From Thereva unica (Eukaryota > Arthropoda > Insecta > Diptera > Therevidae): DNA of 64,000 nt. Location: NCBI GenBank assembly GCA_949987705.1, contig OX465286.1, positions 23,702,396 through 23,766,395 on the forward strand, in the 5' to 3' direction. The translations under genes and the position numbers were made by a program. Positions 31,141-42,100 of the stretch are shown piece after piece. Under the pieces are notes generated by a model. It saw only the letters and a list, made by a program, of their open reading frames with translations. It ran no database searches and had not been told where the DNA came from. Numbering within the stretch: position 1 is the stretch's first letter; each line of letters begins with the position of its first letter.

Positions 31141-34100
31141 TGTTTTACGGGGGATGGTGAGACTCTACATAGACACTTCTGAGGTTCCCGCACTCAGACC
31201 GAGTTTCAGACTCCTACTGAATAAACTCACCACCCCTTTGTGTGACGCTTACCCCGCCCGGAACCGCCGCGAGGCATTACTTCGGGCGGGCGTCACCACC
31301 ATGACCCTTTAGGTGTCCCTCTGGTGTTTACCCATAGGGGTTGCTACTGCTCTCGGCATTTCTTCGCCTTTCTCTGTTTCTTGTGGCTTCTTCTTGCCTT
31401 AACTTTCTGTGAATGGCCTTCAGGGTTTCTTCCACTTTCTTCCACATTTCCTCGGATCTCATCATATGCTCTACGATGTTTTCCGGCGTTAGTGGCGCCT
31501 GGGCCGTTTCTTCTAATTCCGCCCTTTCCTCGGCGTATCTCGAGCAGGCAAAGAAGACGTGCTCTGCGTCTTCTTCCGTCGCTGGGCATACCGGACACAA
31601 CGGTGAATCATCGTGGCCGAATCGGTGGAGGTATTTCCTATACCCCCCATGTCCGCTCAGGAACTGCGTGAGGTCGTAACTTACTTCCCCACGCTCCCTC
31701 GAAACCCATACTTCCACGTTAGGGACAAGTCTGTGGGTCCAACGACCCTTAACAGACTCGTCCCATTTCGCCTGCCATTCCCTTAAGGACTCACAGCGCG
31801 CAATCTGCCGCCGTACCCTTCTTGGCTGTCCTCTACCATATTCTGGGTCATAGAGACGCATGCCCTCCCTCGCCAGAATATCCACAGGAATCATCCCCGC
31901 TATCACGCACGCCGCATCGTCGGACGTGGTCCTGTACGCGCAGCAAGCGCGAAGTGTACTTAGCCTATATGCAGCCCTCCATTTTCTACTATTTGCAGTC
32001 CTGTTTAACGCTGCTGCCCACACTGGCGCTGCGTATAACAGGACTGAGCTGACCACCCTCCCCAAGAGGAGGCGGCGACTCGGTCTAGGGCCCCCAACAT
32101 TGGGCAGCATTCTTGCGAGTGCTGCACAAATCGCAGAAGCTTTGTCTGCCGTGCCCTCCAAGTGCGCCTTGAAATTTAGCCTCCGATCGATCATCACTCC
32201 CAGGTACCTTAGAGCGGGCTGTGAGTGGATGATCTGTTCCCCTACCTTGATCCTCACGGATACTGGCTTTCGCCGTTTGCTGATCACCACTGCTTCAGTT
32301 TTGTGCTCAGCAAGCTTCAACCCAGCGCGTTCTAACCACGCTTTTATTTCCCAGATCGCTTCGTTCGCATACAGTTCGATGTCATCTGGGTGTTTTCCTT
32401 CGACAACTACCCCGATATCATCTGCGAACCCGATCGCCACTGCTTCTTTTGGAAGACGAAGCCCCAACACATCATTGTACATTGCGATCCATAGGAGAGG
32501 GCCCAGGACGGAACCTTGCGGGACACCGCATGTTGTCCCGAACACTTTAGGACCATCATCCGAATCACAATGAAGCGACCTACCCTGCAGGTAGTCGGCC
32601 ACTACACGCACTAGGTACTTAGGTGTGCCTAGCTTGATTAACGCCTCAACTATTTTGCTCCACCTCGCTGAGTTGAAAGCATTTTTTACGTCGAGGGTTA
32701 TCAGTGCGCAGCAGTGATTTTTCTCTATGGCGGCTCTTGCTATGCCCACCACCATATTGACTGCATCAGTAGTCGTCCTTGCCTTTCTAAAGCCGAATTG
32801 CTTGTCCGACAGGCCACCTGCCCTTTCGACGCTAGGGAGAATCCTGTTACAGATCACCCGCTCGAAAAGTTTGCCTATGCAACTAAGGAGGCATATCGGT
32901 CTGTAGGACGATGGGTCCCCTAAAGGCTTGTTCGGCTTCGGTAGGAGCACGAGTTTCTGCTGTTTCCATCGCTCAGGGAAGATCCCCTCTCTCAGGCACG
33001 CTGTGAAGACTTCAGCGAACCTGTCTGGCGCTATTGAAGCTGCTAGCTTCGCCGCTTTATTTGGTATGCCATCCATGCCAGGGGCCTTATTGATGGCTAC
33101 CCTTTTTGCAGCCTCCAGAATCTCATCTGCGGTCACCGCAGGTACCTCTTTTGGGTCCACCTGAAGGGTGGGTAGTTCGGCGGCGCGTACGTTCTGTGGA
33201 AACAGGACGTACACAATGCTCTGGAGCAGCGCGGGGCAGGTGATCGGCGGAGAGCGTTTGCCCTTGACCGCTGACATAACCATTTTATAGGCTCCACCCC
33301 AAGGGTCCGAGTCTGCTTCTCTGCACAATCTTTTGAAGTGCTCGGATTTACTTCTAGCGATGGCCTTGTTCAGCCTTCTCCTCGCTTCCTTATATCTCTG
33401 AAGGAGTTCATCGAAATCAGGACGGTTTCGATTTCTTTGAGTTCTCCTTCTCGCTTTCAGGCAGGCCCTTCGGCATTCGTTGATCTCGGCGTTCCACCAG
33501 AAGTTTGGTGGGTGTTGCCGATTGCCGGCGCGCCGAGGCATGGATGCATCACATGCCTGTTTAACTGAATCTTCGATTCGCTCTGCCCCTTCCCTGGCAC
33601 CTCCTGCCGACCTCGCATCATGCAGGAATACTTCCTCGAACACCTCTGTGTCGAGTTTATTTACGGCCCATCCTCTAGCCGTTCCGTACGTAGGATTCCT
33701 CTTTTCTATACCCTGGCCTACCTCGAAGATGATGGCTTGGTGGTCGCTGTGCGTGTACAAATCGCTCACCCGCCACTGTAGGTCCTTGGCCACTGAATCG
33801 CTCACGTAAGTGATGTCGATCACAGACGATCTCCCACCCCTTTGGAAGGTGTTTTCGCCTCCGGTGTTGACCAACACCACGTTAAGTCGCGAGAATACTT
33901 CTAGAAGTATGCGCCCTCTTGCATTCGTTTGTCGACTGCCCCATTCGACAGCCCAAGCATTGAAATCACCCGCTAATACTACCGGGTGATGGCGACTCGC
34001 GTCGGCGGCTAACCTTTCCAACATCGACTCGTACTCGTCTAGGGTCAGGCTTGGCGCCGCATAGCAGCTGTAGACGTGTATTCCGCCTACTTTTGCCCGC

Positions 34101-34480
34101 GTGAAGCCATTCTCTGGGCTTCTCATGGTATCTTCCATGGCTCGGCTCCCACACGTCCATATCGCTGACGTGCCGCTGCTATCGCTTATCCAGACGCCGC
34201 TGTGCAGGTTTCTATACTGCTCGCAGACGATTGCGACGTCGATTTTTTCCTCGTAGACTGTCTGTGCCAGCAGATCTTGTGCCGCTTGACAGTGGTTCAG
34301 GTTAATCTGTAGGAACCTTATCTTCGTCTTCTTTTCAGTGCCTCCTTGTACGCCGGACATCTACTACCTCCGGTCACGTGCCCGCTATCCCTGCCCTCTA
34401 CCTCCCTACAAATTAGGCATTTGGCAGCTTGGTCACACTCCCTTACTTTGTGACCCTCTTTTCCGCAGCCTCGGCACAGC
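31137..34480 (-). mobile_element. R1-clade copy R1-C, 5'-truncated in ORF1
   Basis: Minus-strand copy. It has a 3' UTR with the conserved stem-loop (31242-31296), a complete ORF2, and only the last ~120 bp of ORF1 (34361-34480). It stops in the zinc-knuckle region and is joined head-to-head with R1-D. Its 3' end abuts (TA)n. Confidence 0.9.
31328..34360 (-). CDS. R1-C ORF2: endonuclease-reverse transcriptase
   Basis: 1,010 residues, open throughout and co-linear with R1-B ORF2, including the HCDSDDG segment that R1-A lacks. Endonuclease (GDFNAWAVEWG, VIDITYVS, THSDHQ), RT (DVKNAFNSARW, FADD) and the C-terminal zinc motif are all present. The N-terminus MSGVQGGTEKKTKIRFLQ matches R1-B, so B and C belong to one subfamily and A and D to another. 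Confidence 0.93.
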   Translation of the reverse strand: MSGVQGGTEKKTKIRFLQINLNHCQAAQDLLAQTVYEEKIDVAIVCEQYRNLHSGVWISDSSGTSAIWTCGSRAMEDTMRSPENGFTRAKVGGIHVYSCYAAPSLTLDEYESMLERLAADASRHHPVVLAGDFNAWAVEWGSRQTNARGRILLEVFSRLNVVLVNTGGENTFQRGGRSSVIDITYVSDSVAKDLQWRVSDLYTHSDHQAIIFEVGQGIEKRNPTYGTARGWAVNKLDTEVFEEVFLHDARSAGGAREGAERIEDSVKQACDASMPRRAGNRQHPPNFWWNAEINECRRACLKARRRTQRNRNRPDFDELLQRYKEARRRLNKAIARSKSEHFKRLCREADSDPWGGAYKMVMSAVKGKRSPPITCPALLQSIVYVLFPQNVRAAELPTLQVDPKEVPAVTADEILEAAKRVAINKAPGMDGIPNKAAKLAASIAPDRFAEVFTACLREGIFPERWKQQKLVLLPKPNKPLGDPSSYRPICLLSCIGKLFERVICNRILPSVERAGGLSDKQFGFRKARTTTDAVNMVVGIARAAIEKNHCCALITLDVKNAFNSARWSKIVEALIKLGTPKYLVRVVADYLQGRSLHCDSDDGPKVFGTTCGVPQGSVLGPLLWIAMYNDVLGLRLPKEAVAIGFADDIGVVVEGKHPDDIELYANEAIWEIKAWLERAGLKLAEHKTEAVVISKRRKPVSVRIKVGEQIIHSQPALRYLGVMIDRRLNFKAHLEGTADKASAICAALARMLPNVGGPRPSRRLLLGRVVSSVLLYAAPVWAAALNRTANSRKWRAAYRLSTLRACCAYRTTSDDAACVIAGMIPVDILAREGMRLYDPEYGRGQPRRVRRQIARCESLREWQAKWDESVKGRWTHRLVPNVEVWVSRERGEVSYDLTQFLSGHGGYRKYLHRFGHDDSPLCPVCPATEEDAEHVFFACSRYAEERAELEETAQAPLTPENIVEHMMRSEEMWKKVEETLKAIHRKLRQEEATRNRERRRNAESSSNPYG

Positions 34481-34549
34481 TTAGGCAAAATGCCTAATTT
34501 GTAGGGAAGTTGAGGGCAGAGATAGTGGGCACGTGACCGGAGGTAATAG

Positions 34550-36314
34550 ATGTCCGGCGTTCAAGGAGGCGCTGAAAAACAGACGAAGATAAGGTTTATA
34601 CAGATAAACCTGAATCACTGTCAAGCGGCACAAGATCTGCTGGCACAGACAGTCTACGAGGAGAAAATCGACGTCGCAATCGTCTGCGAGCAGTATAGAA
34701 ACCTGCACAGCGGCGTCTGGATAAACGATAGCAGCGGCACGTCAGCGATATGGACGTGTGGGAGCCGAGCCATGGAAGATACCATGAGAAGCCCAGAGAA
34801 TGGCTTCACGCGGGCAAAAGTAGGCGGAATACACGTCTACAGCTGCTATGCGGCGCCAAGCCTGGCACTAGACGATTACGAGTCGATGCTGGAAAGGTTA
34901 GCCGCCGACGCGAGCCGCCATGACCCGGTAATATTAGCGGGTGATTTCAATGCTTGGGCTGTCGAATGGGACAGTCGACAAACGAATGCAAGAGGGCGCA
35001 TACTTCTAGAAGTATTCTCGCGACTTAACGTGGTGTTGGTCAACACCGGAGGCGAAAACACCTTCCAAAGGGTGAGCGATTTGTATACGCACAGCGACCA
35101 CCAAGCCATTATCTTCGAGGTAGGTCAGGGTATAGAAAAGAGAAATCCAACGTACGGAACGGCTAGCGGATGGGCCGTTAAGAAACTCGACGCAGAAGTG
35201 TTCGAGGAAGTATTCCTGCATGATGCGAGGTCGGCAGGAGGTGCCAGGGAAGGGGCAGAGCGAATCGAGGATTCGTTAAAACATGCATGTGATGCATCCA
35301 TTCCTCGGCGCGCCGGCAATCGGCAACACCCACCAAACTTCTGGTGGAATGCCGAGATCGACGAATGCCGAAGGGCCTGCCTGAAAGCGAGAAGGAGAAC
35401 TCAGAGAAATCGGAACCGTCCGGATTTCGATGAACTCCTTAAGAGGTATAAGGAAGCGAGGAAAACTTTGAACAAAGCCATCGCTAGAATTAAAGCCGAG
35501 CACTTCAAAAGGTTGTGCCGAGAAGCAGACTCGGACCCCTGGGGCGGAGCCTATAAAATGGTCATGTCAACGGTCAAGGGCAAGCGCTCTCCGCCGATCA
35601 CCTGCCCCGCGCTGCTCCAGAGTATTGTGTACGTCCTGTTTCCACAGAACGTACGCACCGCCGAACTACCCACCCTTCAGGTGGATCCAGAAGAGGTACC
35701 TGCAGTGACCGCAGATGAGATTCTGGAGGCTGCAAAAAAAGTGGCCATCAATAAGGCCCCTGGCATGGATGGCATACCAAAAAAAGCGGCGAAGCTAGCA
35801 GCTTCAATAGCGCCAGACAGGTTCGCTGAAGTCTTCACAGCGTGCCTGAGAGAGGGGATCTTCCCGGAGCGATGGAAACAACAGAAACTCGTGCTCCTAC
35901 CGAAGCCGAACAAGCCTTTAGGGGACCCATCGTCCTACAGACCGATATGCCTCCTTAGTTGCATAGGCAAACTTTTCGAGCGGGTGATCTGTAACAGGAT
36001 TCTCCCCAGCGTCGAAAGGGTAGGTGGCCTGTCGGACAAGCAATTCGGCTTCAGAAAGGCAAGGACGACTACTGATGCAAACAATATGGTGGTGGGCATA
36101 GCAAGAGCCGCCATAGAGAAAAATCACTGCTGCGCACTGATAACCCTCGACGTAAAAAATGCTTTCAACTCAGCGAGGTGGAGCAAAATAGTTGAGGCGT
36201 TAATCAAGCTAGGCACACCTAAGTACCTAGTGCGTGTAGTGGCCGACTACCTGCAGGGTAGGTCGCTTCATTGTGATTCGGATGATGGTCCTAAAGTGTT
36301 CGGGACAACATGCG
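34550..36314 (+). pseudogene. R1-D ORF2, 5' segment (endonuclease and RT start)
   Basis: Open from ATG (MSGVQGGAEKQTKIRFIQ, as in R1-A) to the Polinton insertion in the codons after KVFGTTC. Residues equivalent to 174-196 of R1-B, including the endonuclease motif VIDITYVS, are missing through a 69-bp in-frame deletion between short GGTG repeats, so the endonuclease would be inactive. The apparent stop lies in the Polinton TIR. Confidence 0.9.
36309..36314. repeat. Polinton target site duplication, left
   Basis: CATGCG, repeated exactly at 51747-51752. Joining the two sides regenerates the R1 sequence ACATGCGGTGTCCC seen intact in R1-B. Confidence 0.95.
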
Positions 36315-36545
36315 AGTAGTAAGGCTATGGGGATTCTGGCGCACTTTCTTATGGGATTTAACATAGGGGTCAAAAATTACTTTTCCGCCATTTTGAAAGC
36401 TTTATTTGTACGTGGACGAACAGGGAAAGCTCTTTATGTACGTGGACGAACAGGGAAAGCTCTTTATGTACGTGGACGAACAGGGAAAGCTCTTTATGTA
36501 CGTGTATGAGGTGTTTTAGGTTTGTGTCTTGGATAAGGTGGCTGG
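36315..36545 (+). repeat. Polinton left terminal inverted repeat
   Basis: Near-identical to the reverse complement of about 51515-51746. It contains three direct copies of a ~30-bp unit with GTACGTGGACGAACAGGGAA, a fourth related copy lies near 36625 and a fifth near 36705. Similarity decays inward into shuffled short repeats. Confidence 0.93.
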
Positions 36546-38128
36546 GAGTTGGTGGGTGGAGATGGGTGAAAGCTTTATTTGTGTGTAGATAAGCAGAGAA
36601 AGCTCATTTTGAAAGTTTTATTTGTACGTGGACGAACAGGGAAAGCTCTGGGTGGGAGCTTTGATGGTGTGAATTGCACCTGGAGTGTTTTGAAAGCTTT
36701 ATTTGTACGTAGACGAGCGGGGAAAGCTCTGGGTGGGAGCTTGGGGGGGGATCTCGGGTTAAACTTCGATGTGTGTGTGTGCGAGGTCCGTGCTGGGAGG
36801 GGCTGTTAGTGGAATTAAACTAAGCTGTGTGGGGATTTGAACTTTGGTTTCGAGATGATTTTTCTAGTATTAATTCTAGTAGCAACTTGTGCTTTGGGAT
36901 GAGCTTGGATTCTGGGGCAAAATATACATATAATTCGGTGAAGAACTGGACTTTCAAGTACCACTAAGAATTAAATTAAGCTTTAGCTGAGATCCCGCAT
37001 TGGGTATATCACCTCAAATCGCAGATATTACAACAACCGCAACTTGAAATTACTAAGTGACAAAAAAAGCCATACCTGAAAAAGATATTACATAGTTTTA
37101 GGAGCAAACAAATTCAGCATATTTTTCAAGTATTAATTCTGGTAGCAACTTAGGCTAAGGAATGAGCTTGGATTCTAGAGCAAAATATACATATAATTCA
37201 GTGAATAACTGGGCTTTCAAGTAACACTAAGCTTTAGCTGAGATCCAGCATGGGTATATTATTCTGGTCAACAACCCGGTGCGATCTGTAAGCTAAGATC
37301 TGGATTGCAACCATATGTCATTTACCTAGTTTATAGCTACTCCAAAAATAATTCGAATTATGGATCATCCCAAATTTTTTACCCTATAAACGAGGTAATT
37401 CGAATTATGGCTTAAACCGAAATATTTCGGCTTACGCCATAGTTATAAGAAAGTATTTAATACCCGTTTATACGCTAATTCGAAATTTGGATGTAACTTT
37501 GAGTTAAATCGATTTAATTTTTCTGCTATAAACTAGGTAATAATTACCTTCCAAAGAATTCTTAATGAAAATACTCACCTCAAGTAGCAGATATTACAGC
37601 AATCGCAACTTACTAAGTGCCAAGAAAATCATATCTGAAAAAGATATTTCCATAACAACAACAACAACAATACAGCTAAGACTCCCATTCACACTTATGA
37701 TTTAATTATTATTATCCTGAACATACTGGATATATATTATATTTTTAAAGAATAAAATTGAACACTTTAAGGTAAAATACCCTTCACAAACCACAAATAT
37801 TACAAACACTAGGAAGTAGCAAAAAGCCACCACAAAAAATACTTCACATAAACTCGGTCACATACTAAAAACAATGAAGATTCCCTTATACCATAATTAT
37901 TCGATCCTGAACGTATTGGATAAATTCTATTATTTAAACTGATCACCTTAAGTGCTAATTAGACCCAAGCCAACTGCTGAAATAATTAACTAAGTTAGGG
38001 TATTAAAAAGAATTGTTGTAGTTGTAATAGCTACAAATAAAAAACTATTAATTAGAACACATATTATTTTGCTTTTTATTCTGATAAATCGTACAATTAT
38101 TTATTTCAGACACAGCACAGTATTATTA
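36546..38128. other. Polinton subterminal non-coding region
   Basis: 1.6 kb without a supported gene. Near 36868 and 37130 lies a direct repeat of roughly 100 bp (GAGCTTGGATTCTGG-like, then GCAAAATATACATATAATTC). Near 37330-37510 there are inverted ATTCGAATTATGG-type segments. Confidence 0.65.
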
Positions 38129-38587
38129 TTATTCACCTGGAAATTTCCTTTTCTTGTTGTTAAGATTGTAAAAATTAGGGATTTCGCTTGAATTATCAGC
38201 ACAAAAACTATAATTAACTGGGGCGGCATCAATTTGTGCAAACTTTAATATATATATCCTCCCCTGCGGTCCAGAATTGATTACGTGGAAATTTCCTTTC
38301 TTGTTGATGTCTTGTAAGGCTGCAGCAGAAAGTGAACTGTACCTGGCTGGTAGCAAAAGCTGATGCTCCTCTAACTCGAGATGAATCCGAACACCATACA
38401 CCGTTTCAAGCCTGCTTGCAGATTTTATTTTATATGGGGTTTCAAATTCCATGTCGGACATCCTTAAGTATGGCGAGTATTCCGAGCTTTTGAGTTCTGT
38501 TGCTGTATCCATGTTGCTGCGGCTGATGCTGTTGATCTCCAGGTGGTTGGGGGTTGAACTGCTAGCGTTCTCCTTCGCAGTTCTCAT
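38129..38587 (-). CDS. Polinton protein of unknown function (near PolB)
   Basis: About 153 residues from the ATG of MRTAKENASSST; the frame stays open to 38806, but the extra part overlaps short direct repeats, so the downstream start was chosen. The C-terminal half (ASRLETVYGVRIHLELEEHQ...LLPARYSSLSAAALQDINKK) has a beta-rich pattern that I associate with small Polinton proteins lying divergently from polB. A DNA-binding (OB-fold-like) role is a guess. It is transcribed away from polB across the repeat-rich 38640-38960 region. Confidence 0.55.
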   Translation of the reverse strand: MRTAKENASSSTPNHLEINSISRSNMDTATELKSSEYSPYLRMSDMEFETPYKIKSASRLETVYGVRIHLELEEHQLLLPARYSSLSAAALQDINKKGNFHVINSGPQGRIYILKFAQIDAAPVNYSFCADNSSEIPNFYNLNNKKRKFPGE

Positions 38588-38639
38588 TATATACCCTAAA
38601 TCTAGAAACATGATTGAACTTGTCCATGAGTCCGCAGCA

Positions 38640-38965
38640 CATAGATGCACCTGTCTAAACAACTTTGGGGCGGAAGTTTTCATGATGCACCTGTGTAAAC
38701 AACTTTTGGGGGTTAAGGAATTTGCCACGTCAGCAGTTTTGCACCTGCGTAAGAAAGCTGGAGACCGGAAGTTGGTAAATTGAATTCCATGCACCTGTGT
38801 AAACAACTTTTGGGCTTCTAGGAATTTGTCACATCATCATCATCATCAATTCTACATCTCATCATCTGATGAAATTCCATCTAAGACAGCCGGATACCGG
38901 AAGTTGGTAAATTTTGTACTTGTCCGTGACTTCCATGCACCTGTGTAAACAACACTTAGGGTTAG
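38640..38965. promoter_or_regulatory. Repeat cluster in the divergent polB promoter region
   Basis: Four good copies of a motif of the form TGCACCTGTGTAAACAAC, at about 38644, 38684, 38788 and 38935, plus a weaker one near 38740. They lie between two divergent genes. Spacing is irregular. A regulatory or transcription-factor-binding role is inferred from position only. Confidence 0.45.
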
Positions 38966-39154
38966 GAATTTGCTACATAGGCAGATTCGCCGCTGCGCAA
39001 AGTGTTATTATTACAAAGGTGTGTGGTTTATTTATTAAAAAAATAAAAGCAGCATGCAGGGCTGAAAAGCGAAATGGGACCAAACAACACTATCAAAATT
39101 GTATTGCGCAACTAAGATGCTTACAAGTATTGTTGAAAGCTGGCAGCAGCCACC

Positions 39155-42100
39155 ATGGAGCAGGTGTGCAGGAAGGAGGAAGAACTGAAAAAAGAAGTGC
39201 TCGTGGACGCTGGGAAGAGCTGCATAATGCGTTTGCATTACGAATCAGGACAGGTGTCATCATCAATATAAAGCACGTCGAAGTGAAGCAATTTTTAAAG
39301 GATGGTTATGCTTTGTTTGAGCGGCGTGTTAAGAACATCTTAAAGAAGCATAATTTCATCAAGGCGTCAACGACTTTAAGCTGCGAGTATGTTAAGCATG
39401 GTGTTAATGATGGTGATGTGATAAGTGAAAATACTTTCACACCAAAACTACACCCATTGGGAGCACCGATGATATGGAACAGTGGTTTTTGAAAAACGTG
39501 CAGGATGATCTATTGACCCAGGTTGAGGAGTTCCAAGAGAAAGATAGCGGCTGGGCCTTACATACCATAGTGAACTTAATGGTGCACATAAACAAATACG
39601 AGCCATTAAGAGGATCGTCATTTATAAAATTGACACAAAGCATCGCAGCAAAGCATGCATGTGTAAATGTGAGAAATAATGATAATGCATGTTTTGCGTG
39701 GGCAGTGGTCTCTGCTTTGTATCCAGTAGAGTATAGGGATCACGCATATAGAACATCAAAGTACCCGCACTACAACAATGTGCTAAACTTGAGCGGGATT
39801 ACTTTTCCAGTTACACTAAACCAAATAAAAACATTCGAAGAAAACAACGGATTATCAATTAATGTTTTCATACTGGAAAAAGAAAAGATGAGCGAATACA
39901 CGACTGTTCCAGCTTACTTAACGAAGAATAAATTGGATAAACATATCAATCTGCTAATGATAAAGTCAAATTATGACTGCAGTGAGGACGATGATGATGA
40001 TAGTGATATTGTTTATCATTTCTGCTGGATTAAAGACTTATCACGTTTGGTGAGCAGGCAGACATCTAAAAAGGAACACAAAAAATATATCTGTGATAGA
40101 TGTTTATTTTATTTTAATACTGAAGAAAAGCTCGCAGCGCACGTGCCTGAGTGTGAAAAGGTGAATGACAGTAAAGTTGCTTTTCATAAGGAGAAATTTA
40201 TCACTTTTAAAAATTATAATTACAAGAATCCGATACCATTTACAGTATATGCAGATTTGGAGTCCATATTGATACCTGTTACCGATGCTGGTAGTAATGG
40301 TGATAAGACAAGGAAAATTCAAGAACATGAAGTTCATAGTATTGGATTATATTTTCACTGCTATTACGATGAATCTCTATCATTTTACCGATCGAATCGT
40401 GGAAAAACGTGTCTTCAGTGGTTTACATTGCAGCTGCAGGAGATCGCAAATATAGCCGAAGAGCAAATAAAGGATATAAAACCATTAGCACCGTTATCAG
40501 CGCAGGAAAAGTGCATTCAATTAAACCAACCATGCTGCCATATATGCGAGAAACCCTTTGCGCTTGGTGAAACCAGAGTGAGGGATCATTGGCACCTCAC
40601 AGGCAAATATCGTGGACCAGCACACAACAGCTGCAACATCAATTATAATGATTGTCGCAACATCCCAGTCATTTTCCACAATTTATCAGGATATGATGCG
40701 CATTTCATAATCAACATTAACCATACCAGGAAAAGTGGATCTTTTACCGTTGAACAAAGAGCGGTACATTTCATTTACCAAACACATTGAAAATAGCTCC
40801 ATCAAGCTGAGATTCATCGACTCTTATAGATTTATGGATGAATCTTTGGATAAACTAGCCGGACTGCTGCCTAAGGAAAAATTAAAAATAACAAAAGCTC
40901 AATGGCAAGACCTGGATGATGAAAGCTTCAACCTTCTCACGCGCAAAGGAGTTTTTCCATATGACTTCATCGATGGTTGGGATAAATTGGAGTGTAATAG
41001 TTTACCTAGCGTGGAGCATTTTTATAATAAAATGATTGATGAGCCGATAACTGTAAAAGATTATGAACATGCGCAAAAAGTGTGGGAAAAATTTAACATT
41101 AAAAGCCTGGGAGAGTATTCAGATTTGTATTTAAAAACAGATGTTCTTCTGCTGGCGGATATTTTTACAAATTTTAGAGCTATGGGACTGGAGACTTACA
41201 AACTTGACCCTGCACACGTCTTCACACTGCCTGGATATACATGGGCAGCGATGCTATATTACACGGGAGTGCGCTTAGAAAGGATAATGGATGTTGACAT
41301 GCTTTTATTTATTGAAAAATCTTGCCGAGGTGGAATTAGCCAATGCTGCTGCAGATATAGTGAAGCCAACAATAAATATATGAAAAACTTTAAACCGGAT
41401 GAAGAAACTAAATATCTGATGTACTATGACGTGAATAATTTATATGAATGGGCCATGTCGCAATCACTTCCAATCGGAAACTTTAAATGGATTGATAATG
41501 TTGATGTTATGAGTGTTGATGATAATTCACCGATCGGCTATATGTTGGAGGTAGATCTTGAATACCCGCAGGAGCTGCATAATTTGCATAAAGATTTTCC
41601 ATTTTGCCCCACTCATTCAGCACCACCAGGATCAAAACAAGGCAAACTTTTAACCACTTTACACACCAAAGAAAAATATGTTATACATTACCGCAACCTA
41701 AAACAATGTTTATCACATGGACTAATACTCAAGAAAATTCATCGCATTCTGCAGTTCGATCAATCACCATGGCTTAAACCATATGTGGACTTAAATACAG
41801 ATAAAAGGAAACAAGCCAAAAATGCCTACGAGAAGAACCAATATAAGAAAATAATTAATGCTGTTTTCGGAAAAACTATGGAAAATGTGCGAAAATATTC
41901 AAACATAAAACTATGTACAAAGTGGGAGGGGCGGTATGGTGCTAGAAACCTCATTGCAGCACCGAATTTCCATAGTCGCGCAATTTTCAATGAAAATTTA
42001 GTAGCAGTTGAATTACGAAAGCTGGTAGTTAAATTCGATAAACCATTATACATTGGTATGGCGATTCTCGACATTTCTAAAATAGCACTGTACGAATTCC

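Noticed and set aside
34361..36314. R1 5' inversion by twin priming
   Set aside because: The two arms cover the same part of the element and differ in sequence, whereas twin priming yields adjacent, non-overlapping parts of one RNA.
38588..38806. N-terminal extension of the small Polinton gene
   Set aside because: It overlaps short direct repeats of the promoter region and has no conserved pattern; the downstream ATG was preferred.
38914..39492. Separate 192-residue gene upstream of polB
   Set aside because: Its C-terminal part reads like the PolB N-terminal region in a shifted frame, and the first half crosses promoter repeats, so it was folded into the PolB pseudogene.
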